Below are positions 37,248-50,700 of a stretch of 64,000 nucleotides of DNA, piece by piece. Position 1 is the stretch's first letter. Each line of letters begins with the position of its first letter. The notes beneath the pieces were generated by a model. The model did no database searches, was not told the origin of the DNA, and saw only the letters and a program-made list of their open reading frames with translations. Source of the stretch: Hymenolepis diminuta (lineage: Eukaryota > Platyhelminthes > Cestoda > Cyclophyllidea > Hymenolepididae); assembly GCA_900708905.1 (NCBI GenBank), contig CAADRB010000009.1, forward strand, positions 3,410,992 through 3,474,991, written 5' to 3'. A program made the translations under genes and the position numbers.

Positions 37248-40041
37248 ATGTCTTTTTAGTCAAATGTCCTATTTGATCATTATAAATACTGGTTAGTAAA
37301 TGGATTTCAAAATTAAGAAAAATACATTCTCTTAAAAGGCAAAATCGGTTCTAGAGTTTTTGTTAATCAATTCAGAAGAGATTAAGATTGTTACTGCTAT
37401 AGCCAGCTGATGTCTATCAATATCTGGAGATTAGAAATGAATGACTGGCGATAAGATCTCCCCTACAGTGTCCACAGACGGTCACGTCACATCGATGGCG
37501 AGACATAACTGACACCTAACAAAGAAATGCTTTGCATATAAACCTAATTTACTTATTAATAAATTGGAGAGTGGCTTGCCTGCCACTTCCAAACTGATCT
37601 GGCAATATGAATGACTTGACTCATTCTATTTATTCGATCAATGTGGCCCCGAGAGATCTTTCGACATTATTTCAGTTACTTTAAAAGTTCGTGCTATGTA
37701 ATAGATCAGCGTAACGTTTCAGGATTATACTTCGATAGAGATGGACAGTCCAAGTCAATTTGCTCTGGGCAAAAAAAATTTTGTCACTATAGTAGACATT
37801 TTTTCGCTGATTCAATTGCCCTTATCGATAATTATTAAGAAATTTCGCGAACATTCCATACATATAATTTACACGGTCAATATCATGTAAACACTTTGCA
37901 ACTTCATGTTAGTGGTATATTAATCGTACAGTAAAATGACGACGTTGGCCTCTAGGAAGAGTATAAGTTGAACGTATGACACCGTCATCTCATGTTGTAA
38001 TCGCGATGTAAGACAGTAATATTAATGATCACCATCTTCTCTCGCTTTAAAGAGAAACGGGCATTTACTATCAATGTTGTTTCATCTTTATTTTGGTAAA
38101 ATTTAGCAAATAAAATGAATACTGGATTCCAAGAAATAGTACAGAATGGGACATTTAATACATTTCAAAAATCATGCTTAAAGCAATAAGCGATGGCTTA
38201 AGTACCGTAGCTCAACAAGAATATAACTTTCTACCAGTACTAATTAAATTAACTATACTCTTCGCACCAAACTAATTATATTTAAAATAGTGCATCACTG
38301 CAGTCTAAAATTAGGCTGGTCGATGCAATTATTAGACAAGCCGTACACGTAAGTATTATGTTTTTAAGCATTGTAGCAGTGAATAGGACACTTATTAGTA
38401 GAAGTAGTCCGAGAGAAGACGTCTGTATTGGAGCTGAATAGATTTATAAAATATCACATCTTGAAATACATGCAACCATTTTGAATGAGTAATCGAGGTC
38501 TTGCACAAACACGTCTAGAAGGAATACTAGTCCAAAAAGGGTAAAGAGGAATTCAAGAGAACTGACGGAGCATAAGCATTTGTTCGTCATTGGCAGAACA
38601 ACATAGTGTAGTAATGATAGGTCTAACGGAGTCACATCGATCGAATAGATGGAATAAGTCAAGTCACTCAGGTCACCCGATCCGTTTAGAGGTGGTAGAC
38701 AAGCCACCCTCCAATTTATTAATAAGTAAATTAGGTTTATACACAAAACATTTCTTCGATAGACGTCAGTCATGTCTCGTCGTCGGAGTCTCGGCGTGAT
38801 GAACGACATCTGTTTAGGTATCTATGTACAAATAGACACACAGCGGGACCACCTGTGGACACTGTAGAGGAGATCTTATCATCAGTCAATCATTTCCAAT
38901 CGCCGAATATTGACAGACATCTGCTGGCTATGGCACATAGTAAGCATTTTCGGTTGCCAATTGCACTCTTAATGTTGCATAATGTTGCACATTTGTTGCT
39001 AAATGTTCACTAATTCCATTGCAATATGTAAGTCGGTTGAGTCCACGACCTCTAACTCTGGGGGAATACTCGTTGATCTGTCTATCCGATAAAGAAAAAT
39101 TACGGTAATTCTAGTGACGAAAGCAGTCGACGGACTACCAAAATAATTTCTGTTTGAAATGTTGTTGCCAAACAAAGTTAGCAAAATATGCAGGTTCTAG
39201 AATACCGTGCAGACACCAAAAATAAAATGATAAGTTGTGATTCACATATTATGGCATTCTAGAAAATCCTTCTTTAGGAAGTCAAAAATATGAATTTACT
39301 TGCTGCTGATGAATGTTTGGCAAAGTTCATAATGGAAAAAGGACAAGATTTAGACTAATTAAATGAATAAATGATTTTTTCAACTTCGATTTTTAGGTCT
39401 CCTCATTTCTTGTCGGAAGTTAATCTTAGTCATCTCTACCGCGGTAAAGATAAGCAACAAATACCGATTTTCCAGCCTACTATTTATTTTTAGAGCTAAA
39501 TACGAGCCTACATATTGTGTTAATTTCTCAATGTCATTTGTAAATAAATGTAGCATTAAATCTAATATAAGCTACCTATGAAAAATCATGGAAGTGGCTT
39601 TATATGTGAAAAATATTGGTAACTAATATTTTTACAATAGGTAAGGTGGACAATTAAATAAGCCTACGGTTGTATTAATCTCAGACCCAGAAGAATGAGG
39701 ACGGCAATCGAAAATTTTGGCTACAAGGCAATTGACTAATTTTTCAGTGTACTATTTATTACCAGTAACGACCAAACCACTGCATATATCCTTCTTATGT
39801 CGTGTCTAGATGACGCAATATCAAGATGATAATGACTGAATATACTGTGCTCTAAGACAGGGTTAAGCAAAAATTCATTATAATGTGTGATAACATCTTC
39901 ATTTTATTATCCGAGCCTAAATTATTAAATTAAAAATTAAAAATTAATAATAAGCATAAGTAATCTCCTATTTTATTAATATCTGATGAATGAATGGTGT
40001 TTTTGTTGACATTGATGTGCACCTCCAATTTGCATTTTCAG
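37248..40041. other. Intergenic region between the catenin and SCAMP genes
   Basis: About 2.8 kb with no supported exon. The minus-strand 121-codon frame at 38444-38809 and the plus frame at 38590-38799 overlap each other, lack motifs and lack splice partners. AT-rich throughout. Confidence 0.45.
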
Positions 40042-40071
40042 CCACGATCTATCGGTTCTCTTAGAGACGTT
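40030..40071 (+). promoter_or_regulatory. Splice acceptor and short 5' leader of SCAMP
   Basis: tttgcattttcag ends at 40041, 30 nt before the ATG at 40072. The leader is open in the SCAMP frame (PRSIGSLRDV). The acceptor must be used by a 5' UTR intron, a spliced leader, or a splice from an upstream coding exon. Confidence 0.5.
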
Positions 40072-43000
40072 ATGGATAACTATCAACGTCTCAGTGAAAA
40101 TCCTTTCGCCGATCCTGTCCGCAACTGTTTACTTTATTCTAAATTTATATGATCTAAAATATGTTCTTTACCGTTTTTAAGGTTAAATGGTATTTTATTC
40201 GTTCAGTTTTCTTATATATATAAATATAACTAAAATTAGTATTTGTTTAATTAATTTAGAGCACGACTGGTGTTGGCGGTATTGTAGAACATCATCCCCC
40301 TGCAACAGTGACTGTAATTCAGGATCAAGGTCTGGATGGCTATAATCCTTTTGGTGAGAAGGAGCCATCAAATACAACTGCACCACCTTATCCTACTTCA
40401 ACCACACCAAAATTAACAACTGATGAACTTCAACGTCGACAAGAAGAACTTGAACGCCGTGCTGCAGAATTGTCTCGAAGAGAAGAGGAATACAGACGAC
40501 TGGAAGAACAAGCCTCTCATTCCGGCGGAATTCCAGGTTTGTGATTATCTAATTACCCTTTTTAAAATAGCCTTGTCTTTAATTAGGTCCGATTACATTG
40601 TTATCAGTAATAGAACGTGTGAATTTTATCATTATTGACCGTGAGAAAATGCATAAGTACATATTTCTTTGATTTCAGGGTTAAGGGGTAAATGATTTTT
40701 ACTTACTGTGTTGTGGATTTGGACCTAGTTCCGATATATCCGGTGCTAATCCATTAAGAGTTGTTAATTTTGTCTACTGGTGTGGGTAAAATTTATGAAA
40801 TGTAAATATTACTGATCAATATTGCATCCAGGTGTATAATAGGAAGAAAGTGTTGCAGATTTGGTCCTTATTTTACTAATATGCGCTTTGCATAATGACG
40901 CGCTTATATTTTACATGATTCATAGTTTAAATCACTTTTCATTTTCATGTTAAAACTTGTATCGGTGTCATTTTTGCCCTTTTTTCTTAATCATGTCTTT
41001 TCCTGTTGCTGTTGTTTTATTTTTTTTTACATTACAATAGATCAAATTCATTTATCATATCTTGGACTGAATTTGTGGTAGTCACTTTTAGAAAATGATA
41101 CTGTGAAGATGTTGGTTGGTGGAGTTTTTATACGCTCTTTGGGACCACAAGTCGTTATTATGCATGAATCATTTTGTGACTAAGCGCTGCAAAAATTACG
41201 GTACTCTTTGCTTAGATAATTCTAGAATTATTATTTATACACATTAATTTCGTTTAAATTCTTGTATTTTTTATTTTAGTTACCATCCCTTAATTTTGCA
41301 GTATATCTCCTCCCTTTATGATTGTCCTTTTCGTTTGTAGCGTTCTTACATAGTCAAGTAAATGTATATTTAGTATCAAGCCGTTAGTCTTATGGAACTC
41401 TCTGACCACATCATGATACAATTATTTCCCATTTCAATTCGCCTTCTGAGACCTCTATTGTTTAAGGTTTTTCAATACTTATCCTCTAGCTGTCTATCGG
41501 TTGATCCTAATTTATCGGTCATCAGTAGCGTTGTGGTCTATTTATACATTTATAAATGTGTCATCATATATTTATAAACAGTGTACAACTGAATAGTGAT
41601 TGCTCATTGGATTTCAAACCAGTCTTGTTGCTAGCTTTCCGAAATCTATTGAAACAACTTATTAGGAGCATTACGCACTCTGAGAGAACTTGTCTTAAGT
41701 AGATGACAGCGTATTATATTGAGCCAAGTTAGTTTGGATACACACAAACGTCTTATTGATTTTTATGAGGCATTTTTTATTTTGTAGAATTCATCCATCT
41801 TTGGACCCCTTAAACTGAGTTTTGCCAAAATCGATCAGAATGATAAGCGCTTATTTTGAATTCTAATTTAAATAATCCGCCGTTTTGGGGTAGAATTACA
41901 TTGGAATGTGAATTTTCCCATCTAAGAGAGCACACTTCTGGGAGTGTGTTAGGCTGGTAAAATCTGATAAAATATTTATGGAACAATTTTTACTTTTTTT
42001 CAAGAAACGTCTTTAAATTAAGTAGTCGTTTGCGCGTATGCGCTTGTCACCGAGTGGATGTTTTCTATACGTGTTTGTATTTTTGATCATTACTGTCTAC
42101 TTATTATTAACGAGTAACAATACTTTTAAACTTTTCATATCATGCAGCGTTACGGAAAAATTGGCCTCCTCTCCCAGGTTTCTGTCCCTGCACGCCCTGT
42201 TTTTATCAAAATATTGAATTGGACATCAACACGGAGTTTCGTCAGTTAGTTACCTTCGGTTACTACATTTGGATGTCTTACGCGGCCCTTCTGGCCCTCA
42301 ATCTCCTTGGCGGGGTGATATACTTTGCCAGTTCGACAGATCCCTCTAGTGGAACACTCTTTGGAGTCTCTATTCTCGTATTTCTTCTCTGCATCCCACT
42401 CTCCTATATTTGTTGGTTCCGACCTCTCTACAAGGCATTCAAGTAAGTCAACACAATGTCATACTGCTGTGCTAATTTGGTTATATGTTTTGGAACACGG
42501 TTTGGGGTTCTTCTATTAATGGGGCGGCAGTGTGCCTGTTGTTGTCGTTATATAGTCTGAATTTTCGTAATCCGGTTGTGTGTATAGGTATCCGTTGTAT
42601 GGTCGCCAATCTGTCATTCTAAAATAATCCTATCGTGTGAAATTTTTTTTATTGATCTGCTAAAGGAAATTAACTTCCAGCACTTGTATTTGTTTGAAAA
42701 ATTGACTAGCTACTCCTTAGTTAAATAAATTCACTAAAAATTGGTCAAGTAAATTTCTTATTGAAAATACCTGTTGATCATGTAAATGCATAGTTGTCGA
42801 TATTGTACTTACTTAAGAGAGGGGAAGGAGCAGTCTAGATATTTATGTTCTGCAAATTGAAGATCTTGGATCTCTGGAGGTGACCGTGTTCTTCTCTTGG
42901 CTTGAGATGTCTGAGTGGATTACATCTAGCTTTATCCTGGATTTAGGGACTATTAAATGGATAACGTTGCATTCATGTTTTTACCTTTAATAGGTTTAAG

Positions 43001-46000
43001 CTACTGCCTACGCAGTGTTTTGCCACTGCTTGAACATATTTACGATTGCAATTGGATCAGACCTGATCTAGCTCGTAGGACGTTGGCTGAATTTTTTTAA
43101 TGAAGACTAGTTCTAGGAATACAATTTTCTTTATGTTGCTTACGGTTAAAGGCCAGACCGATGAAAATTTCGCCCAGAATAATTGCCGAGATGTCAGGAG
43201 CAGAATGTGCTCGCATACTGATAAGGTTGACCACTAAGGTTTGTTAAATGTGGGCTCGCGACCTTCCTAGAAAACTCTCTGCACGCAGAGTGGACCAATG
43301 GAGAAGTCGAACAGGGAGCTTAGTGTGGCCATTGACTAGATCATGTCGCTGTCGCTTCTGGTGAAGATTTTGTGGTCATAGGCAAAATGACTGCTATTTC
43401 TCACCTTCCTGGGCCTCATTTTCATCTTTCATACATCTTACAGACTTTATGCTCTTTCATATTTACTTGCCTTATCTATATGATCTGCCTTAATAGAGAT
43501 TTATTTAGACCACGCTTCCTAATCGGCATGTAAATTGCTCACACCGCGATAAAAATCAAACTCTGGCTCTGCGCCGCGTTTGTCGGCATTATATCAATTT
43601 CACAAACCAATCTATTCTCATTGTTATTTTTACTTTGCATGCTGAGATTTTCAATTAATGTAAATCTAATTGCCCCCCCCCCCCCTNNNNNNNNNNNNAA
43701 GATTAAAACCATCGCTTTCGATTATTTTTGTTTTTTTTTCCATATTTGGAGGATCCGTAAATTTTTGTGTTGATGTCTAGCAATGGATTGTAAATATATC
43801 ATTCGAAATAAATAACTGCTGGAACGCTTATGGCAATGCAAAAACTACTTTAACATTCTTAAAATTGGTGCATTTATTATTTTTTAATAAAAGACTGGCG
43901 TTTCATATTAAATTGTGTTCCCACGTTTAATTAAATCAATCTAATTGCGTAAATGGATTGTTTAAATATAGGTAAAGATGTCACGAATGGATATGCTTGG
44001 GAATTTTCTTTACGCTCTTGAAACAATCTAATTTTATTTTCAGTTTGACCTACCTTTCTTGTGTAATTTGAATTTGCGTGCTCTTGGTTACACAATTACA
44101 CATAACTTCAGATAAAACACTTTGAATTAAAGCAGACGATTCTATATGATAGAAAAATTTCCGATGTCACTTTAACTAACTGATAAAATGTTGTGAATAT
44201 ACAAGTTACGTGAATAGTAATTCCTTATTTCTTCAAAATAATTAATTTAAATATTAGTCGGTTTTTTTAGAAGGGAGCATGAAAAGAATACAACGCTTCA
44301 GGGAGATGCTGTCGCACTGTTAGATCCATATGATTAACAAAAAATAATCAGTTATTGTTCGTATTGCAAATACGATTTGAACATAAAGGTGGGTATTGCA
44401 GTTACTAAATGGGGTGGAAAGTAAAATATGATGACCTTTCTTGAAAAGTAAGGATATCTTTAGAGCTTCAGTTGCGATTCTCATCTTTTTGCCTTAAACG
44501 TCTTCATTTCTATTGGAGAATAATTCTCGGGGCAATTGGAGACATTTACGCCGATTTCCATGAACAGAGATTTGATTTCTCTTGTAGCTTCAAGGTCACA
44601 TATTTCACGACTCGGAACTAAGTTATCTGATGCTACGCGAGTTTAGGGAATGAATGATTTCAAAGCTGTAAGTATTAGCTTATATCGGGTAAACGCTCTA
44701 CTGAAAGTGCAATCGCATACAGCTTGAAAATCCATTACTGAACTTTGCATGACAGTTTTTGTCTATCCTTACATCAATCTGGTGAAGTGTTTCTTCAACT
44801 ACCTATCATCGTCCTTGCATTCGAACAACTGCTTTTAGAAATTTATAGTGCGCCGAAAATCTTTAAAACACGTTACTTTTCTGTTCTTTCTCTGTATGTC
44901 ACTCATTTTTCATTTTAATGTGATATTTTCACAGAGTATTCCAGATTTGCAATGTCGTATACGCTACCTGTTATTTTACATAGTACTAGTAATAAAGATT
45001 AGGTATGATTCCCCGGTTCCATGTGTCTTTTCTATTTTATAAATCTAGTTTTTCGCCTGCTTTTAGATCACCGCTAACTACTATACGCACCTTTATACCT
45101 ATTGCTTGAACTAATATTTGTTTTTCCTGTCTATTTTAGATCAAATAGTTCGGCCAATTTCCTTATTTTCTTTTTTGTCTTCTTCGCACAATGTGTTACT
45201 ATTCTCATCCAATTTCTGGGCATCACAAACTGGGGAACTTGGTAATAATTCCCACATGTTTTTTCTGCTAAGCTCCTTCACCGTTAACCCATTTGCTTAA
45301 CTTGTTGCTTTTTTCCCTTCACACAGCGGAATTTTGGTGGGTTTGGCAGCGGTTAAAGTGAGTCACAGTGTTGGCGGTTTCATACTCTTTATCGCCTGTC
45401 TCTTTGGAATAGAACTTGTAGCCTGTGCCTACTACTTCATTCTGGTAAGTCCTACTCTTGATTTGATATGATACCACGCCCCAGCTTTCACCCTTTTTCA
45501 TTAATCAATGACGCCTCCTTTATCTCTCTGTGCGCCAGGGGATAGTGATTATCTCAAATTAATTTGTATCCTGTGTGAAAGTTAATCCTTGAGCTCAACG
45601 GATTTCTTGAGACTTCGATTTTGAGTACCTATAAGTATGTATTTCTCTAATTGGCTTAGGTTGTAACTTATTTCCAACTCTTAGGAACCGGTAATACTAG
45701 AAAGAAGGAACGCCTAAAATAAGGAATGAATTTTCCGGTAGGGTTTTAGTTAAAATACAAACAGACTAATTAAGGGTAAAGGAGTGTTTGATAAAGGTAG
45801 AGAATATAGTTATGGCATCAAAAAATTTTACTTTATATGAACCATAGAAAGATGTAGTTCGTTACATCCAAACGTTCCAAAATCCGAACTTTTGGACCTG
45901 ATTCCCTTTGTGATAGGCCGTGCCCTAGATGTTCCTAGATAAATAGGAACTCGGTCATGCTGTCTTTGTATATCTATCTCCTTTGATGGCAGCTAGTGGA

Positions 46001-46565
46001 TATCAGCTAAAATGTCCCAACATGACCAGCATTATTTTTATCAGTGTTTGGAATTCGATTTGAGTATTTTATTGCATTTGATTAGATCTCATAGGCCTCA
46101 CCTCTCTTGTACTGAAATATCAATAATTAGATTTCTACACTTGTGTCTGAGTGAAATCTTACCGCTACTGTAATTATTGACTAGAGAGCCAAACCTTTTC
46201 AACCAATCCAGATCTATACCGATTAGGCTCGAGTAATTGTGGCTATATCGTGACCTATGTGGATATATAGTAATATTGCAGTGGCTGCCTGAGATTGTAC
46301 CAGCGACTGCTTAACGTTATGTTAGTGGTAACATTGCTTTTTGATTATTTAATGACAACTAGACGGAAAATTGTATTTGTTTCTCTTCTCTTATATTGTA
46401 TAGGTTCATCGAGTATATCGATCGACAGGAGCAAGTTTCGGAAAGGCTCGTGATGAGTTGACCACTACCTTCGCAACCAACCCGCTGGTACGTAATGTTG
46501 GTATGACAGCAGCTCGAGAGGCTTTTGTCGGACCCCAATTCGGTTCTACTGGTACTCGTTATTAG
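40072..46565 (+). CDS. SCAMP: Secretory carrier-associated membrane protein (SCAMP)
   Basis: SCAMPs are four-span proteins of recycling endosomes and secretory vesicles. Exons 40072-40116, 40260-40536, 42148-42442, 45140-45241, 45327-45444, 46404-46565; all phases close, giving 332 residues, close to the usual 330-340. The N terminus carries NPFADP (res 10-15) and a second NPF (NPFGEK), which bind EH-domain proteins. A coiled coil follows ([20 protein letters not shown]). The conserved NWPPLPGF motif stands before the membrane region, then [10 protein letters not shown]. Transmembrane spans lie in exons 3, 4 and 5, including [19 protein letters not shown] and [20 protein letters not shown]. 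The C terminus starts [15 protein letters not shown], matching VHGLYRTTGASFEKA of animal SCAMPs. The start follows an acceptor by 30 nt. The large introns hold a repeat and an assembly gap. Confidence 0.95.
43185..43520 (+). repeat. Dispersed repeat family A, copy 2 (SCAMP intron)
   Basis: Same-orientation match to 3095-3425: gtggaccaatgg, then catttt-catctttcatacatctta, gactttatgctctttcat and tatctatatgatctg, ending with agaccacgctt. Confidence 0.6.
43673..43698. other. Poly(C) run and assembly gap
   Basis: 13 C, a T, then 12 N. The homopolymer probably stopped the sequencing or assembly; the true length is unknown. It lies in a SCAMP intron, so it does not affect coding. Confidence 0.95.
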
Positions 46566-47745
46566 GACTACCGCTTAGTATTATTCTCCTCATTCCCATT
46601 TCATATTTCTCCTTCGTCTCGTTGTGCATTCATTATGTCTTAGTCTCCATTTTGAGGTCGGTGATCAGTATTTCATTATTACAATGTGCACAAACACGTC
46701 ATGCGTCAGTCTGAATTATACAGCGTCCCCTTCTTCGGACTTCTGCACAATCAAACCAATCTTGCTTCTCCGTTTTTTGATTTAATATCTTCAAAATATT
46801 TATTAACAGCGTCAATTGTTATTTAATCGGAATCTTCTGATACGAGTTAAATTTTAACTAGTTAACCATTTTGATTAAAAAGGACAAGGTCAGAAAAAAT
46901 CGAGAGCCTAACAGGTCTTATCACTGGATGAATAATACCAATGCTAATAAAAAATGAAGAAGCATTTGAAGGAAAGCGAACAGAATTAGAGGACTAAGAA
47001 GCTAATAACATTAGTTGGATAAAAAAAGTCTGGTCTCATTTAGATTTAGGCGCAAATCATCTCGACAGTCATTAAATTCGTGTAGTAGATATGTGGCTAT
47101 CCTAATCCCTAAGCTAACCTTAGGTCTCTTCTTTCATCAAAAATTAAATCTCGTCTACCTTCTCATAATCTTGCATCTTTACGAGTCGCTGGAACCAATA
47201 GACAACGATAACTGGTGAAAAAAGCCAACTCTCAATAAGACATGACATTTTCATTTTGGGGGACTACATCTTTATTGATAATATCAACTTATTGGCAGCA
47301 ATGATAACTGTTGAATTTCATTCTAAGTTCTGAATGCTCTCAATGGGAACTCGTGTATTATTTTAATGAAATATCAAGAGAATGGGGCTCATTACACCAA
47401 CCTTAACCCAAAAGGTTGCAGCATATGCAATAGAAGAGGGCCGATGATATAATTCCCGGTAGATCTTTCTTAAAAACAGTAAAGGCATACTTTCATTACT
47501 CATTAAGTCAAGATTGGGCAAAAATTCCGCTTTTTAAAGGAAATGATGAATTATTATCAAATGTGTGATATGGCGTAGTTCTATTCAGATAAAGATAAAC
47601 TAGTTGTTTTTGCATAGTAAATAAATGATTATTAATTTATCTGGATGAAAATGATTCAAATACATCTTTTCTGCTGGTAATTTAAAAGTGGTTAAGGAGT
47701 CAATTATCAATTAGGGCGAAAAGACGGTTGTGTCAGAGGTGTAGC
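46566..47745. other. Convergent intergenic region between SCAMP and the Cbl-like gene
   Basis: Holds the 3' ends of two convergent genes. AATAAA near 46945 (+) could end SCAMP transcripts, and TTTATT at 47271-47276 (AATAAA on minus) could end Cbl transcripts. The frame at 47015-47218 is not supported. Confidence 0.4.
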
Positions 47746-50700
47746 CTAAGCGATAAGTCCCTGCTTTAAAAATTCGATAGCCGCTTCCCGGTCACCATGG
47801 CTCTGGATGAGTGCTTTGACGGAATCGGAGAGATTATAGTCAAGATTAAGAATGCGTAGATTAGCCTCCACAGTTACTCGTTCAGAAGAGCAGTGGGTTA
47901 GCACCCGTTCAACCGCATTATTAAACTCTTGATTCCTGCCGCTTTAATGTAATGGAAAAATTAACGTACATATTCTCCATTCAAAGATATTTTACGGCAC
48001 AATGCTTACTTATTTGGATATAATTTTCTGAGAGACGGGCCTGAATTTATATCATCTGAAACAACAATTACCAATAGCAAAAGACAGTATATTTTCTAAC
48101 TACTTGAAGACTTACCGGGTTTCCCGTAATCATTGTCAGGTCTATGAGATTAAGCTGCGATTTAATATAGATCCAAAATTATTGATAATTTATAACTATT
48201 AAACTGAAAATTAACTCACGGCATTTTTGCTTCATTGAAAGGATTTCCTTCCTAAAGTTTTTTTATAATTTTGATGATGAAAAATTGAACTTACCATTCC
48301 TGGAGTAGGTGGTGAGGTCTTTGTAACTATGTTTGGGAATACTTTTTAAGCGTTCGTTAATAAAATGACCCGCTTTTGAATTACTGACATGACCTACTTA
48401 CCATTTCCGAAATTATTTGAAAGCAGCCTATAGAACGTAAGAAGTAATTTCGTAAACCAGATACTAAAAATGCAATTTTTCTTTCGGAGATTATAAACTT
48501 ACTCCGAAGGATTAATATTCTCCTCGCTACTCACTTAAATTGAGAAAAGAGATGTTTTAAGCGTAGTTAATTGGCTTGAATCAAGCAGTCTTTTAAATAA
48601 GACCATTTATAATTTGGGCAATTAAAGTGGTAACTTAGATCTACGAAAACTTAATATTATATGATAAATCACTTGTTGGAAATTGGACGTTAAGCGTTTG
48701 AGAACCGTTGAAATTTTAGTGTTTGTAAAAAATTGACCCTGATGTATTATTTAATGAAGAATTCCAGGTTAACGACTATGTGTCAAAAGAGTCTTTTCCT
48801 AATTCCTTGGGCTTCAACTTGAATTGACTTTGAACAGTAACTAAAGGGGTTTCGTAAGCTTTACGATCTAGTTTACACTAATCAGCCGACTACGATGAGT
48901 TACACCACCATAGGTGTCGAAAAATATATCTCTTCAATGGATTCATAAATTTTCTTTTAGTCCTCTACATGGATGCATAAATTTGATACAATTATTAGCG
49001 TTTATTTTAAATACTCGTTTTACTTTGAAAAAAGTGAAAATGAATACGAAGAAATGAGAATTCCTACTCACCATAAGCAAATTCATGAACCGAAGTTCTA
49101 AAACACCGATGGAAGAGTATTAACTAATTACGACTACGTTAGAAGTAAATGTACTTTTAAAAAAATGGATTCAAAAACTTACGGAGGGAAACCTGAAAAG
49201 CATAGATGGTAGTTACGAAGTTTTACATTAGATTAACACTAATAAGACATTGATTAGTTTACCTCCATTTCTACAAAAATAAAACAATATAGTTAAGCAA
49301 AATTGTCTTTTACTGTTATTATTTTACCTTTTACTAAACTTACCGATGTGGTTCATTTGAAGGTAATGGTGGTTCCTATAATTAGAAGTTACGATAAAAT
49401 AGCACATCTATTAGAATGCTAAATTTAATCCTGACAATGTTAACATCTACATTCTTATCTATCCTCGAGAAGAAACTAACATCACAAAATATCTATAATA
49501 ATATAATATCAATATCCGAAATTAATAAAAAATGTAGCCTCCTGTTCTTCAATTGGAACTGATAACTGGATAACGTCAGTAGCCAAATCTCCCTACCCCC
49601 GTCCCATAATTTGAGATTTATAATAATGAATTTGCTATCCAGCAAAGTTTACAAAGGTTTCTCTAAAGTTTACAAATCTAGAAATAAATAGAAAAACACC
49701 TATAACAAATGTCTCAAAATCTAACTTACGATAATGGGACTGCAGCATAAAATTTCTGCTTGACAAACGAAGCACTTTCCGGATATCTAGAATTGCATAA
49801 AACGAAATGTTAATATATGAAAAATTGCATAAAGTTATCTTCAAATATTTCCATCATTTTCCGACAGTATTTACCGAAGGCATCTTGTTGTCCTAAAAAA
49901 TAAATTTATAATTTCATAAATATGAATGATAATTGTTTCTAAGTAGATATAGAAAGTAAAAGTGCACTTCAAGGTTATAATTGCTCTCATCCACTGACGC
50001 TTCAAACCCAATAAAAGTAAAAAGCAATAAATACATTTTTAAGCCAGGAAAGTGAAGTTTTAACAATGCTTGACATGGTTGGAAGGAAGGTACTCTGGAG
50101 TGGCTCTGGTTTGAAAGTACTCATATTCTATCATCTCTATTTCTGATCCTAATTAATTGCCTATTCATATCAGTGGATGTGCACCGAACTTCTGATCTCT
50201 GAATTGGCAGACATTCACATCAACCACTGCCTCATCAGTTAATTTTCATTAATACTCTTTTAACATTAGCTTACTTTTGTTATGATTGGAACGAAAAAAG
50301 TTGCATGATAATTAGAAGGATACAAGTTATATTAACTATAATAGAAAATAGTTATTTTTAACCGATTTGTTTGTTAACATCTGAGTTTAATCATTTGATC
50401 ATTCCCAACACTCATGGTGCGTGCGTTTTTCTTGAAGAAAAATTCATGTGTCGCCATCGGTGAAGTTATAATATTTTCTCTTTCTATTCAATCTTGCGAT
50501 TTATACCTTTTAGACTAGCAGTTAACAGAATGAAAACTTAGACAGGATAAACTGCCCTAATCTAGACGAGTTTTCTAAACGGCCACTACTTTCAGTTTTG
50601 GTGCTATAGTAACGAAACTACGCGATTATCTGTGCTTACCAAAATTTCCTTGTAGCATGCACGACAGCAAGAATGTCCACAGGGCTCCATTCGAGTATTG

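Noticed and set aside
38444..38809. 121-codon minus-strand open frame
   Set aside because: Longest frame in its region, but no family motif, no splice partners, and it overlaps a plus-strand frame of similar quality; likely chance.
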